A DNA stretch of 64,000 bases from assembly GCA_958415665.1 (NCBI GenBank), contig CATYZK010000006.1, positions 18,352 through 82,351 of the forward strand, written 5' to 3'. This DNA comes from an uncultured Collinsella sp. (GTDB taxonomy: Bacteria; Actinomycetota; Coriobacteriia; Coriobacteriales; Coriobacteriaceae). Under the pieces are notes generated by a model that ran no database searches, had not been told where the DNA came from, and saw only the letters and a list, made by a program, of their open reading frames with translations. Of the stretch, positions 32,256 through 41,602 are shown in pieces. The position numbers were made by a program, and so were the translations under genes. Within the stretch, counting starts at the first letter, position 1. Every line of letters begins with the position of its first letter.

Positions 32256-33254
32256 ATGACCCATTGCAATGACCAACTCATCGACCAACTACTAACCCAA
32301 GCCGAGCGGGAGGGGCGATGCCTTATTCCCCCGAGCACGGCAATCCGAAAAGCGCTGCTGCGGCGCACCGGCGACACGGTCGTCTCGCCCATGCCGGGGC
32401 TGTTTGCACGCAAGGCGCTCTGGGATGAACTCAACCGGGCACAGCGTCATTGCGAGATTATCCGCGCCCTTGCGATCATCCACCCCGCTTGGACGTTCTG
32501 CTCGTTCTCAGCCGCCTGCCTGCTGGGGCTCGAGGTCTCGTGGCGGCATCTGAACGTCGTGCATGTCTGCAGCGCCACCAAGCCGTCGGCTCGCCCGGGC
32601 GCGCATATTCAGCGGCACCAGATTGAGTCTGCCGACACAGTGCGTAGGGCCGGCATATTGCTCACGCCGCCCATCCAAACGGTTACAGATTGCCTGCTTC
32701 AGACCGGTTTTGCCGACGGTATGCCCATTGCCGATTCGGCAATCTCAAAGCTCGGTCTAACGCGAGAGCAGCTGATGGAAACAGTCGAAAAACGGGCGGG
32801 AGCTCGCAACGGTCGCGCGGTGCGTACTGCGCTCACCACGCTGCAATATGCCGACGCCCGCGCCGAGAGTGGCGGGGAATCGGTCGCCCGAGCTGTCATG
32901 ATCGAAACGGGCTTTGCACCCGACCAGCTTCAATACGAGCTGACGGATCCCTTCGATTCGACCAAGCCCATACGGACGGATTTTGCCTGGGAGCGCTACG
33001 CCAGGGAGCTGACGCTGGGCGAACTCGACGGACTCGTCAAATATACCGACCAGACCATGCTTGCCGGGCAAACCACGGCCGAGGTGCTCGTTGCAGAGCG
33101 GCAACGCGAAGCGCATCTGTCGCTTTACGGTCACCCTCTGCTGCGTTTTACCATGAACGAGGTCCGCTCGGCAGGAGTGCTCGCGAAAAAGCTGCAGACA
33201 GCAGGCGTCAGGCAAACCGCGCTGCCAACATGGCTCAACGAGGTGGACCTGTAG
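32256..33254 (+). CDS. AbiEi-like protein with DUF559/Vsr-type nuclease domain
   Basis: The 332-residue protein starts after an AGGAGGCGGT ribosome site. Residues about 20-60 look like a winged helix. The middle resembles the AbiEi antitoxin family (FCSFSAACLLGLEVSWRHLN). The C-terminal part has the actinobacterial DUF559 pattern: ESGGESVAR near 204, then D242 in RTDFAWE and GELDGLVKY (256-262), a PD-(D/E)xK-like site. Such proteins are often called type IV antitoxins, but there is no adjacent AbiEii toxin. Hairpin array 3 follows 50 bases after the stop. Confidence 0.7.
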   Translation: MTHCNDQLIDQLLTQAEREGRCLIPPSTAIRKALLRRTGDTVVSPMPGLFARKALWDELNRAQRHCEIIRALAIIHPAWTFCSFSAACLLGLEVSWRHLNVVHVCSATKPSARPGAHIQRHQIESADTVRRAGILLTPPIQTVTDCLLQTGFADGMPIADSAISKLGLTREQLMETVEKRAGARNGRAVRTALTTLQYADARAESGGESVARAVMIETGFAPDQLQYELTDPFDSTKPIRTDFAWERYARELTLGELDGLVKYTDQTMLAGQTTAEVLVAERQREAHLSLYGHPLLRFTMNEVRSAGVLAKKLQTAGVRQTALPTWLNEVDL

Positions 33255-33304
33255 GGCTGTTGAGCGACAAGTCGTCCACACCTGCGCCCTCACGCCCGCC
33301 AATC

Positions 33305-33575
33305 TGGGACACGCTTTCCGCTTGAGGCCTTCGGCGGAAAGCGCGTCCCGGAATCGGGGTTCAGAGTGGGACGGGCTTTCCGGTTGAGGCCTTCGGCGGA
33401 AACGGCATCCCGGAATAGACGCTCAAACTGGGATGCATTTTCCAAACGAGCGACTGGCGGAAACTGCGTCCCATTCTGGGCGTCGATTCCGGGTCGCAGC
33501 TTCCGCTTGAGAACCGTTCCGGAAAGCGTGTCCCACTCTGGAGCCAAATTCCGGGACGCACTTTCCGCAGAAAGG
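33305..33575. repeat. 62-base hairpin array 3
   Basis: Units start at 33305, 33367, 33429, 33490 and 33552 (steps 62, 62, 61, 62); the last is half a unit. The first two have an extra internal palindrome GGCCTTCGGC in the loop. The array lies in the convergent gap between the AbiEi-like gene and the heptad-repeat protein gene. Confidence 0.9.
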
Positions 33576-33598
33576 CAGTAGGAGCTGCCGACAGCAAA

Positions 33599-33632
33599 GA
33601 GGGGCCGTCGAGACGCTGCCCGACGACCCCTC
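33599..33632 (-). terminator. hairpin terminator after the heptad-repeat protein gene
   Basis: GAGGGGCCGTCG (33599-33610) pairs with CGACGACCCCTC (33621-33632) with one mismatch. On the minus strand TTTGCTG follows. It lies 42 bases after the stop at 33675. Confidence 0.55.
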
Positions 33633-33674
33633 AAAACTTGCCATCGATGCCAATCGCCACAAGGACGTGGCTGC

Positions 33675-36104
33675 CTACTTGCTAATGGCGCCCGTCATAT
33701 AGACAAACTGCACGCGGTTCATGTGCCCGCCCTGCTCGCCGTTAACAAAGTCCGTCGGCGTAAAGCTGGGGTTGAGCATTTCCTCGATCTTGTCCTTAAC
33801 GGTGTTGATGACCTGGGTATCGAGGTCGCTCGTACGGTCGGTAAGCTCCTGCATACCGCTGCCGAGCTCGGATGCGCCGCTGGCGAGCGTACCCGCACCC
33901 GACGAGAGGAGGTTCATGCCGCTGGCAAGAGTGGCTGCTCCCGCCTTGAGCTGCGCCGCACCGCCATTAAGCTGCGAGACGCCGTTAGCGAGAGCGGGCG
34001 TGGCACCGTTAAGCTGCTGCGTGCCCGCGGCAAGCTGATCGGTGCCCGCGGCAAGGGCCGTGGCGCCGTCGCTCAACTGGCCCGCGCCCGTGGCTGCAGA
34101 GCCGACGCCGGCGACAAGACCGGGGTTCTCTGCCGTGGGGCTTGCAGGGTTGATCGCGCTGTTCATATAGGCGATGGCCCCGGCCAGGCTCAGCTGCTGA
34201 CCATCCTGAACGGTAGTGTAGCCCTGAATGGCGCTATCGAGCGCGCCGACGGCACCCTGGGCGCCACCCTGGGTGCCGGCCGCCTGCGCCAATGCGGCAA
34301 CCTGATCGGTGAGCGTGCCAAACATGGGCTTAGCGCCCTCAAGACCCTGAGACGCCTGGCCGTTAAGGCCCTGGGCTCCCGTAACGGCGCTGGACGCGGC
34401 ATCGAGATATGTGGTAAGGCCCGTCGCATCGGCGCCCGACGCCGCCGTGGCGGCCTCTCCCGCACTAGCAGCAGCATTTCTGGCACTTGCGGTGGCAGCA
34501 TCCAGCTGCGCCGTGGCCTCGCTTAGCTTGGCAGCCGCGGCCTTGGCGGCATCGAGGTCGGCTGCATTCTCCAGTGCGTTCTGAGCCTCGGCGACCGTTG
34601 CCTTGGCAGCAGCAATAGACTCAGCGGCACTCTCTGCGCTGTCCTTAGCGCTTACAGCGTTGGTCTTGGCGGCATCGTTGCCCATGGCGCTCGCAACCTG
34701 CTTCGCCCCGCCGAGCGCCTGCTGAGCTCCGGCAAGGTACTGTCCTTCACCATTGAGTGCCGCCGTAAGGCCCTGCGGACCGTACAGCGCGCCGTAGGCG
34801 CTACCGGACGTAGCGGTTACGGCGTCCTGCGCCGTCTTGGTTGCACCCTGCGCCTTGGCAAGGTTTACCTCCTGAGCCTGCTTGCCCAGCTTCAGCGCAT
34901 TAACAAACGTATCGGAGCCGGCGGCAATTCCGCTGATGCCGCCCGAGATCTCCTGCGCACTCCCCTGCAGCTTGGTAAGGCCCGTCGAAAGATCGGACGC
35001 GCCGCCTTTGAGCTTTGCAGCGCCGGCATTAACGCCCTCGGCACCGGTATTAAGGCTGCTTACGCCTTCGACCAGCGTGGGAACCTGCGCATTGAGTTGG
35101 CTCGTGCCCGCCGCAAGCGCGGCAGCGCCACTGGACAGCGTGCCGGCACCGGTATTGGCAGTGGCGAGCGAGGCTGCGAGGGTCTTGGCGCCGTCGGCGA
35201 CCTGGCCCGCACCGCTGTTGGCCGTGGCAATGCCGTTAGAGAGTTCCACGAGCTGGCTCGTATCCATGCTGCTTGAGTCCACATCGATGGCAAGGCTCAG
35301 CGGCACGCCGACAATCTGCCAGCCGTCGAACTCAAAGTCCTCGACATCGGTCGTAATGGTGTAGTCACCGGTGGTACCGGGAATCACCATGTAGGTGAGC
35401 TGCGTGTTGGAACCGTTGGCTGCAACCGTGGCGCCCTCGGCCTCAATATCGTGTGCTTCGGCATCCTCAAGCTGGCCGGTAATCTGGACCAGATAGTTAT
35501 CGGCATAATCGCCGCCGGTATAGTCCGCGTTCTTTTCGACCTTGAGCCTCATGGTGAGCTTGCCACTCTTGCCCGCCAGATCCTTGGCGTCGATATCCTT
35601 ACCGTCGAGCTGATATGTCACGGTCACGTTCCACGGCATCTGGGTGTTCTTGTCCAGATCGCCCTGGTAGACAAAGTCCTGCGCGCCCTGGCCTGTAACG
35701 GCAACCGACCCGTTGTCATCCGTTAGCTTTTGAGTCGTCGACAGATTGGTCACCTTGTCATAGGTGCCGGAGTCGTCAATCTTGACGCCCTTGTTGGCCT
35801 CGAAGCTGTTGACCACGTAAACGCCCGTGCGATTACCATCGGCATCGGTCTTAACGTACACGACCTGGTTTTTCTTGTAACCCGGCGCGGTGCTATTGGA
35901 GCTCGTCGCGACCTGTTCGGTCGCAGCCGAAGCCCCGTTTGTCGACCCCAAGCCATCAGCGAATACAACGGCGCCGGGCACGGTAAGGGCCACGGTCAAA
36001 CCGGCGGCAAGAGCGAGTGCGGCAATGCGCTTACGCGGACGGCGCACGAGATCGCGCTGAGCGTCGAGCTCTTTCGAAGCGGTATCAGTGGTATGGGTAT
36101 GCAT
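33675..36104 (-). CDS. secreted/membrane heptad-repeat protein (YhgE/Pip-like)
   Basis: The 809-residue protein has an N-terminal hydrophobic segment (IAALALAAGLTVALTVPGAV, about 28-47), probably a signal peptide or anchor. A beta-rich region follows to about residue 290. After that come long runs of Leu-x-x-Gly heptads (LSSGAAALAAGTSQLNA, LASGASELGSGMQELTD), as in the X-X-X-Leu-X-X-Gly repeats of YhgE/Pip proteins, interrupted by an Ala-rich helical part. No C-terminal membrane domain is evident, unlike YhgE. It is followed 32 bases downstream of an MMPL exporter gene, so it probably works with that exporter in the envelope. Confidence 0.8.
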   Translation of the reverse strand: MHTHTTDTASKELDAQRDLVRRPRKRIAALALAAGLTVALTVPGAVVFADGLGSTNGASAATEQVATSSNSTAPGYKKNQVVYVKTDADGNRTGVYVVNSFEANKGVKIDDSGTYDKVTNLSTTQKLTDDNGSVAVTGQGAQDFVYQGDLDKNTQMPWNVTVTYQLDGKDIDAKDLAGKSGKLTMRLKVEKNADYTGGDYADNYLVQITGQLEDAEAHDIEAEGATVAANGSNTQLTYMVIPGTTGDYTITTDVEDFEFDGWQIVGVPLSLAIDVDSSSMDTSQLVELSNGIATANSGAGQVADGAKTLAASLATANTGAGTLSSGAAALAAGTSQLNAQVPTLVEGVSSLNTGAEGVNAGAAKLKGGASDLSTGLTKLQGSAQEISGGISGIAAGSDTFVNALKLGKQAQEVNLAKAQGATKTAQDAVTATSGSAYGALYGPQGLTAALNGEGQYLAGAQQALGGAKQVASAMGNDAAKTNAVSAKDSAESAAESIAAAKATVAEAQNALENAADLDAAKAAAAKLSEATAQLDAATASARNAAASAGEAATAASGADATGLTTYLDAASSAVTGAQGLNGQASQGLEGAKPMFGTLTDQVAALAQAAGTQGGAQGAVGALDSAIQGYTTVQDGQQLSLAGAIAYMNSAINPASPTAENPGLVAGVGSAATGAGQLSDGATALAAGTDQLAAGTQQLNGATPALANGVSQLNGGAAQLKAGAATLASGMNLLSSGAGTLASGASELGSGMQELTDRTSDLDTQVINTVKDKIEEMLNPSFTPTDFVNGEQGGHMNRVQFVYMTGAISK

Positions 36105-36136
36105 TGCGGTATTCCTTCCAACTACTTTGTTAAACG

Positions 36137-38269
36137 TTACTGAGCGGAGCCGTCCGCAACGGGTGCCTCGGCGCTATCCGAAACCGGAGCCTGGGCACCT
36201 TTAGGCAAAAAGTGCGCTTTGAGCGTGGTCTTGCCAATAAGACCGTCGAGCACATACAGGAAGCCCGGCAGCGCAAAGAGCACGGCGACCAGCGAGATGC
36301 TCACACCGACACCCAAGAACCAGCCGATTTGCTTGAGCACGCCGTGGCTCGAAATCGCATGGATCAAGAAACCGCTAATGAGCAGGACCGATCCAGACGT
36401 CAGGACAGGAATCGTGCAAGCCTCCATGGTCTCGAGCAACGCCTCGCGCTTGTGCATAATCTTGCGGTCCTCGCGATAACGGTCGGCGATCAGGATGCCG
36501 TAGTCGACGGCGACACCCAACTGGATGGAACTCTCGATTAGATAGGCAAGAAAGAACTCATGCATTCCGGTGTAGAGCGGTGCGGCAAAGTTGACCCAGA
36601 TCGAGGTCTCAATCACAAGCACCAAGATGACCGGCAGGCTGATGGACTTGGTGGCAAGCAGCAGCACCACGAACACAGCCACGACGGCGATAAGATCGAC
36701 CTTACCCTTATCGACGGTGATGGTGTCCTTAAGGTCGGTGGTGCTCACGCCCTCGCCGGCGAGCATTGCCTTGCCCGGGTAATGCTTATCAGCGATACCG
36801 CGGATCTTCTTGACCAACTTGAACGTACTCGGGCCCTCGTAGGGCACGCTAACCGTGAGCACCAAGCGGCTGTAATGCTCTCCCTCCACCAGATCGAGCA
36901 CGTTCTTCTCGGCCATGCCCGTGGGGATATAGGGGCTCGCGACGTCAACGTAGCTCTGGATAGACTTGACCTCGGGGAGTGCCTTGAGCTCGTTGGAGAG
37001 TGCCTGCTCCTCGCTCACCTCACCGCGGGGAACGAGCACAACGTAAGTATCGGAGTTGCCAAAGATCTCCTTGACCTTGTCCATATCCTGGCCAAGGCGC
37101 GTATCCGAACCAAAAATATGCGAGGTGCCGTAGTAGTACGTGATGTCGCTGGAGGTCGATGCCACGCGCGCGGGATAGACCACAGCAAGGATCACGACGG
37201 CAGCGGGAATGCAGACCTTAAGTACCAAGCGGGCAAACTTGCCCAGCGGCGGAACAAACGGCTTATGCTGCGTCTTTTGCACAAAGCCGTCAAACTGAAC
37301 GAACATGGAGGGCACAAAGGTAAAGACCGATACCAAGCTGATGGCGATACCCTTTGCGAGGGCAAGGCCAAGATCGGGGCCGATCTTAAACTGCATGGCG
37401 GTCAGCGCGATAAAGCCCATGCAGACCGTGCAGCCGCTCGAGAACACAGCGACCGAGGACTTGCAGCACGACTGCACCATGTCTTCGGCAACGCTGCCGT
37501 GATGGCCGTGTTCCTCGTTAAAGCGGTGCAGCAAAAAGACCGAGAAGTCCAGTGCGATGGCAACCTGCAAAATCGAGCCAGCGGAGTTGGTGACAAAGCT
37601 GATCTCGCCAAAGATAAGGTTTGTGCCCCAGTTGATAAACACCGAGACGCCCAGGCCCAGCAGCACCAGAATGGGCTCGGCCCAGCTGGTGGTCGTGATA
37701 ACCAGAATCACAAAGATGATCGCTATTACGGCGACCGTAATGATGCTGATCTGTTGCTCGGTCGACGTGGTCGCAAGCGCGTTGGACATGGCCGAGCCCG
37801 TAATAGCGCCCTCGTCGCCCACGATATCGCGGATGGCATCGGTGGCCTCGATCTCCTTCTCGGAATCGACCGTCACCGTAAACAGGGCATTATTCTTTTT
37901 GTAATACGTCTCGACGGTATTCTTATCCTGCGTGGCAAGCGGCTGATCGATGTCGGCCGCATCGTCGAGCCACAAGACCTCTTCGACACCGTCGACCTTT
38001 TTGATCTTGTCCTTGTATTTCAGTGCCTGGGTAATCGAGACATTGGGCACCATGACACGGCAGTTGGGAATGTCGCCCTTAAACTCGTCGCCCATGGTAT
38101 TGAGAGCAACGGTCGACGCCGCCTCGTCGGGCAGATAGCTCGTAATGTCGTAGTTCACGCCCACAAACTGGCGCAGGAACAGGCACACCAGCGCCGCCAT
38201 CGCATAAAACGCGATGATGGGCTTGCGGTGCTTTACGATCCATCGAAATAGCTTCTCTTTCAACCTCAA
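36137..38269 (-). CDS. MMPL/RND family transporter
   Basis: The 710-residue protein has the two-fold RND layout of actinobacterial MMPL proteins: TM1 (IIAFYAMAALVCLFL), a large outer loop (about 35-175), TM2-6 with the conserved DFSVFLLHRFNEE near residue 244, then a second loop and TM7-12 with GVAVDYGILIADRYREDRK near 588. The D/Y proton-relay positions are present. MMPL proteins export lipids or amphiphiles. Its operon partner is the heptad-repeat protein. Array 4 lies upstream. Confidence 0.9.
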   Translation of the reverse strand: MRLKEKLFRWIVKHRKPIIAFYAMAALVCLFLRQFVGVNYDITSYLPDEAASTVALNTMGDEFKGDIPNCRVMVPNVSITQALKYKDKIKKVDGVEEVLWLDDAADIDQPLATQDKNTVETYYKKNNALFTVTVDSEKEIEATDAIRDIVGDEGAITGSAMSNALATTSTEQQISIITVAVIAIIFVILVITTTSWAEPILVLLGLGVSVFINWGTNLIFGEISFVTNSAGSILQVAIALDFSVFLLHRFNEEHGHHGSVAEDMVQSCCKSSVAVFSSGCTVCMGFIALTAMQFKIGPDLGLALAKGIAISLVSVFTFVPSMFVQFDGFVQKTQHKPFVPPLGKFARLVLKVCIPAAVVILAVVYPARVASTSSDITYYYGTSHIFGSDTRLGQDMDKVKEIFGNSDTYVVLVPRGEVSEEQALSNELKALPEVKSIQSYVDVASPYIPTGMAEKNVLDLVEGEHYSRLVLTVSVPYEGPSTFKLVKKIRGIADKHYPGKAMLAGEGVSTTDLKDTITVDKGKVDLIAVVAVFVVLLLATKSISLPVILVLVIETSIWVNFAAPLYTGMHEFFLAYLIESSIQLGVAVDYGILIADRYREDRKIMHKREALLETMEACTIPVLTSGSVLLISGFLIHAISSHGVLKQIGWFLGVGVSISLVAVLFALPGFLYVLDGLIGKTTLKAHFLPKGAQAPVSDSAEAPVADGSAQ

Positions 38270-38392
38270 TCCTCCATAACGCTCAGCTGGTAGTTCGCTC
38301 TAATTATTCCACATCTGTTAGTTATCAAACATATGTAGGTTAAAGTTCGCATTAAGATTGGCGATTGAGGAGAACCTTGGAGGCAAAACAAC

Positions 38393-38708
38393 CTCCGCAA
38401 AAGCGCTCCGGAAAGCGGGCCCCGGTCTGAGGTCCGAATCCAGGACGCAGTTTCTGGTTGAGGGCCTGTCCGGAAAGCGCGTCCCATTCTGAAGCCGAAT
38501 TCCGGGACATACTTTCCGAAACCCATGCCAAAGGGAAAGCGCGTCCCATTCCAGGCGCGGATTCCGGGACGCAGTTTCCGCTTGAGGGTTGATCCGGAAA
38601 GCGTGTCCCATTCTGAGACCTGATTCTGGGATGCAGTTTCCGCTTCATAGCCGTTCCGGAAAGCGCATCCCACTCCGGGCATAGATTCCGGGACGCAGTT
38701 TCCGCTCC
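38393..38708. repeat. 62-base hairpin array 4
   Basis: Full units start at 38441, 38503, 38565 and 38627, all at 62-base steps, with a half unit before (near 38393) and another after (38689). It lies between the MMPL gene start and the xdhD terminator, in the same orientation as arrays 1-3. The rest of the gap 38270-38812 has no gene. Confidence 0.9.
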
Positions 38709-38712
38709 AAAC

Positions 38713-38746
38713 AAAAGGCCCCGGCTCGCGATGGAACCGGGGCCAA
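38713..38746 (-). terminator. intrinsic terminator after xdhD
   Basis: GGCCCCGG (38717-38724) pairs with CCGGGGCC (38737-38744). On the minus strand TTTTGTTTGG follows. It lies about 67 bases after the xdhD stop codon. Confidence 0.8.
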
Positions 38747-38812
38747 AGGCGCAGCGTATGTAGTTGATGCTGAGCGCGGGCGGCCCGTCAGCAATGCCGT
38801 CCGTGCTCTACT

Positions 38813-41590
38813 CTACCCGCGGTGACGGGCGCGGCTGTAGGGCGTATCCACCATGGGCAGATCCGGACGCAGCTTGCCGTCAAACGCACGGTAGGCGTTC
38901 TGCACGGCGGGCGCCGTGGGGATCGTTGCGATCTCGCCGATACCCTTGCCACCGTATGCCACGGGCAGCAGCTCGTCCTTCTCCACGTAGATGGCGTGGA
39001 TATCCGGAATCTCGGGCGCACGAAACAGCCCGAGCGTGCCGTACCTGGCCTGGGGCACGCAGTCCTTGAGCGGCCAGTCCTCGGTAAGCGCGTAGCCCAT
39101 GCCCATGAGCACGCCGCCTTCGATCTGACCCTGGATAGAGATGGGGTTGACCACCTTGCCGGAATCGTGCGCGGCATAGACCTCGCTCACGCGGCCGTCG
39201 TCGTCCAGGATGACCACGTGCGTGGCAAAGCCGTAGCAGATGTGGCTCTTGGGATTAGGCACGTCGGCACCCAGCTTGTCGGTGGGCTCTAGATACACGT
39301 AGCTAAACTCGCAGCCCTCGAGCGCCTTGATGGCGGTCGCAGGATCCTGCGGATGCATGCCCTGGCCGGCGACGAGTTCCTGCGAGCGCAGCTGATAGGC
39401 GCGACCGTCGTCGTACTCGATCTTGACGCCGTCGCCATGGGCGGCAACCGGGGCAGCAGGCGCGGGCTTGCCGGCCTCGACACCAAACATGGCGTCGCGC
39501 AGCAAGAAGGCGGCACCGCGCACGGCCTCGCCGGTCACGACCGTCTGACGCGAGCCGGACGTGGTACCGGAGTCGGGGGCGTTCTCGGTCGAGCACTCGC
39601 CGTTGGCAATGCAGCGAAGCGGCAGACCGCAGGCCTCGGCAACGTCCTGCAAAAAGACGGTGTTGCAGCCCTGGCCGATGTCGGACGTGGCGGCGTAGAC
39701 CACGGCGCGGCCGCCCTCGACGCGAATCTTGCAGCGACCGGCATCGGGCAGGCCAACGCCCACGCCGGCGTTCTTCATGGCACAGGCGATGCCAGCGTGG
39801 CCGGGGTGCGCATAGTAGGCATCCTTGACCTCGAGCAGCGTCTCCTTCAGCGCCGTGGAGCAGTCGGCAATCTGGCCGTTGGGCAGCACCTCGCCCGGCT
39901 CGATGGCGTTTCTGTAACGAATCTCCCACGGATCCAGGCCGACCTTCTCGGCCAGCAGGTCGATCAGGCTCTCGAGTGCAAACTCGGACTGGCAAACGCC
40001 AAAGCCGCGGTACGCGCCGGCGGGCGGATTGTTGGTGTAGTAGCCAAAACCGCGGATGTCGGTGTTCTGGTACTTGTAGGGGCCGACGGCATGCGTGCAG
40101 GCGCGCTCGAGCACCGGGCCGCACAGCGACGCGTAGGCGCCGGTGTCAAAGTTGATCTCGCAGTCCAGACCGGTAAAGATGCCCTCGGCGTCGCAGCCCA
40201 GCGTAAAGGTGCCGTCCATGGCATGACGCTTGGGATGGAAAGCGAGCGACTCGGCACGCGTGAGCTTGCACTTCACAGGACGCTGGAACTTATATGCGGC
40301 GAGCGCGGCCAGGTGCTGGACCGAAACGTCCTCCTTACCGCCAAAGCCGCCACCCACGAGCATGGTCTCGACGACCACACGCTCGGGTTCGCTATCCCAG
40401 CCAAACATGTGGGCACACTCTTTGCGCGTGTCGTAGGCACCCTGGTCGGTCGACTGCACCTTGACGCCGTTCTTGTACGGGAAGGCAACGGCACACTCGG
40501 GCTCCAAGAAGGCATGCTCGGTAAAGGGCGTGGTAAAGCGCTGCGTCACGGTAAACGCGCTCTCTGCCAGCGCCTTGGCGGCGTCGCCGCGCGTCACACG
40601 ACGGCTCTGGCACACGTTGTCCTTGAGCTCCACTGTATTGCCAAAGGCAAAGAAGCTGTCATGCAGGCGCGGGGCGTCGGCAGCCTTGGCCTCGACAATG
40701 TTACGCACGGGCTCCAGCGGCTCGTAATCGATCTTTACGAGCTTCTTGGCCTTCTCGAGCGTCGCCTCGTCCTCGGCAACCACCAGCACGATGGCATCGC
40801 CCACGCAGCGGGTGATATCGCCCGCCGCGATCATGACGTCCCAGTCCTGGATAAGGTGGCCGACCTGGTTGACCGGCACGTCCTCGGCGCGCAGGATGCC
40901 CACCACACCGGGCAGGGCCTCGGCCTTGGAGGTGTCGATGGAGAGCACGCGGGCGCGCGGATACTTGGAGCGCACGGCGCTGGCATAGGTCAGGCCCGGC
41001 TGATCGAGCTCGTCGATATCGTCGGGGTACTTGCCCTCGCCGAGCACCTTCTTGCGCACGTCAATACGGAAGGCGCGCTTGCCCACGCCGTAGTCATCGC
41101 CGCGCTCCAGGTCCTTGTCGATCTGCTTTTCGCCACGGAGCACCGCAGCGGCCAGCGAGATGCCCTCGATAATCTTTTTGTAGCCGGTGCAGCGGCAGAC
41201 GTTACCGCGAATGGCGTACTTGATCTGCTCCTCGGTGGGCTCGGGGTCCTCGGCGATGAGCGCTGCACCCGCCATGACCATACCGGGGATGCAAAAACCG
41301 CACTGCACGGCGCCCACGGCACCAAAGGCGTACACAAAGGCTTCGCGCACGTCCTGGGGCAGGCCCTCAACGGTCACGATGTTACGGCCGGCGGCAAGAG
41401 CGGTGGTCAGTACGCACGCCTTGACGGCCGCACCGTCCACATGGATGGTGCAGGTGCCGCAAGCGCCTTCGGAGCAGCCGTCCTTGGCGGAATGGATATG
41501 CAGGTCATCGCGTAGGTAGCGCAGCAGCGGTTTGTTTTGGGTCGTCGTGCGCTCGACGCCGTTAACGGTAAAAGTGAATTCCTGTGCCAT
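38813..41590 (-). CDS. xdhD: XdhD-like selenium/molybdenum hydroxylase (2Fe-2S plus Mo domains)
   Basis: The 925-residue protein fuses a plant-type [2Fe-2S] domain (C39, C44, C47, C59) and a second [2Fe-2S] domain (C97, C100, C132, C134 in QCGFCIPG and NVCRCTGYKK) to a molybdenum-binding large subunit. The latter has GGGFGGKEDVS and a C-terminal GGKGIGE that probably carries the catalytic glutamate. It has no FAD domain, like E. coli XdhD. It is expected to hydroxylate purines, with a selenium ligand supplied via YqeB. Electrons presumably pass to the ferredoxin 12 bases upstream and to YgfK. Confidence 0.9.
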   Translation of the reverse strand: MAQEFTFTVNGVERTTTQNKPLLRYLRDDLHIHSAKDGCSEGACGTCTIHVDGAAVKACVLTTALAAGRNIVTVEGLPQDVREAFVYAFGAVGAVQCGFCIPGMVMAGAALIAEDPEPTEEQIKYAIRGNVCRCTGYKKIIEGISLAAAVLRGEKQIDKDLERGDDYGVGKRAFRIDVRKKVLGEGKYPDDIDELDQPGLTYASAVRSKYPRARVLSIDTSKAEALPGVVGILRAEDVPVNQVGHLIQDWDVMIAAGDITRCVGDAIVLVVAEDEATLEKAKKLVKIDYEPLEPVRNIVEAKAADAPRLHDSFFAFGNTVELKDNVCQSRRVTRGDAAKALAESAFTVTQRFTTPFTEHAFLEPECAVAFPYKNGVKVQSTDQGAYDTRKECAHMFGWDSEPERVVVETMLVGGGFGGKEDVSVQHLAALAAYKFQRPVKCKLTRAESLAFHPKRHAMDGTFTLGCDAEGIFTGLDCEINFDTGAYASLCGPVLERACTHAVGPYKYQNTDIRGFGYYTNNPPAGAYRGFGVCQSEFALESLIDLLAEKVGLDPWEIRYRNAIEPGEVLPNGQIADCSTALKETLLEVKDAYYAHPGHAGIACAMKNAGVGVGLPDAGRCKIRVEGGRAVVYAATSDIGQGCNTVFLQDVAEACGLPLRCIANGECSTENAPDSGTTSGSRQTVVTGEAVRGAAFLLRDAMFGVEAGKPAPAAPVAAHGDGVKIEYDDGRAYQLRSQELVAGQGMHPQDPATAIKALEGCEFSYVYLEPTDKLGADVPNPKSHICYGFATHVVILDDDGRVSEVYAAHDSGKVVNPISIQGQIEGGVLMGMGYALTEDWPLKDCVPQARYGTLGLFRAPEIPDIHAIYVEKDELLPVAYGGKGIGEIATIPTAPAVQNAYRAFDGKLRPDLPMVDTPYSRARHRG

Positions 41591-41602
41591 GGTGATTCCC
41601 TT

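Noticed and set aside
29843..38708. The 62-base arrays as CRISPR arrays
   Set aside because: The part between palindromes is only 16 bases and conserved, the palindromes themselves vary, and there are no cas genes.
39353..41515. A 720-codon plus-strand frame
   Set aside because: It is antisense to xdhD, whose cofactor motifs are unambiguous.
38813..41590. Selenocysteine in XdhD
   Set aside because: The frame is open without an in-frame TGA; selenium in this family is a labile cofactor inserted with help from YqeB and related proteins.
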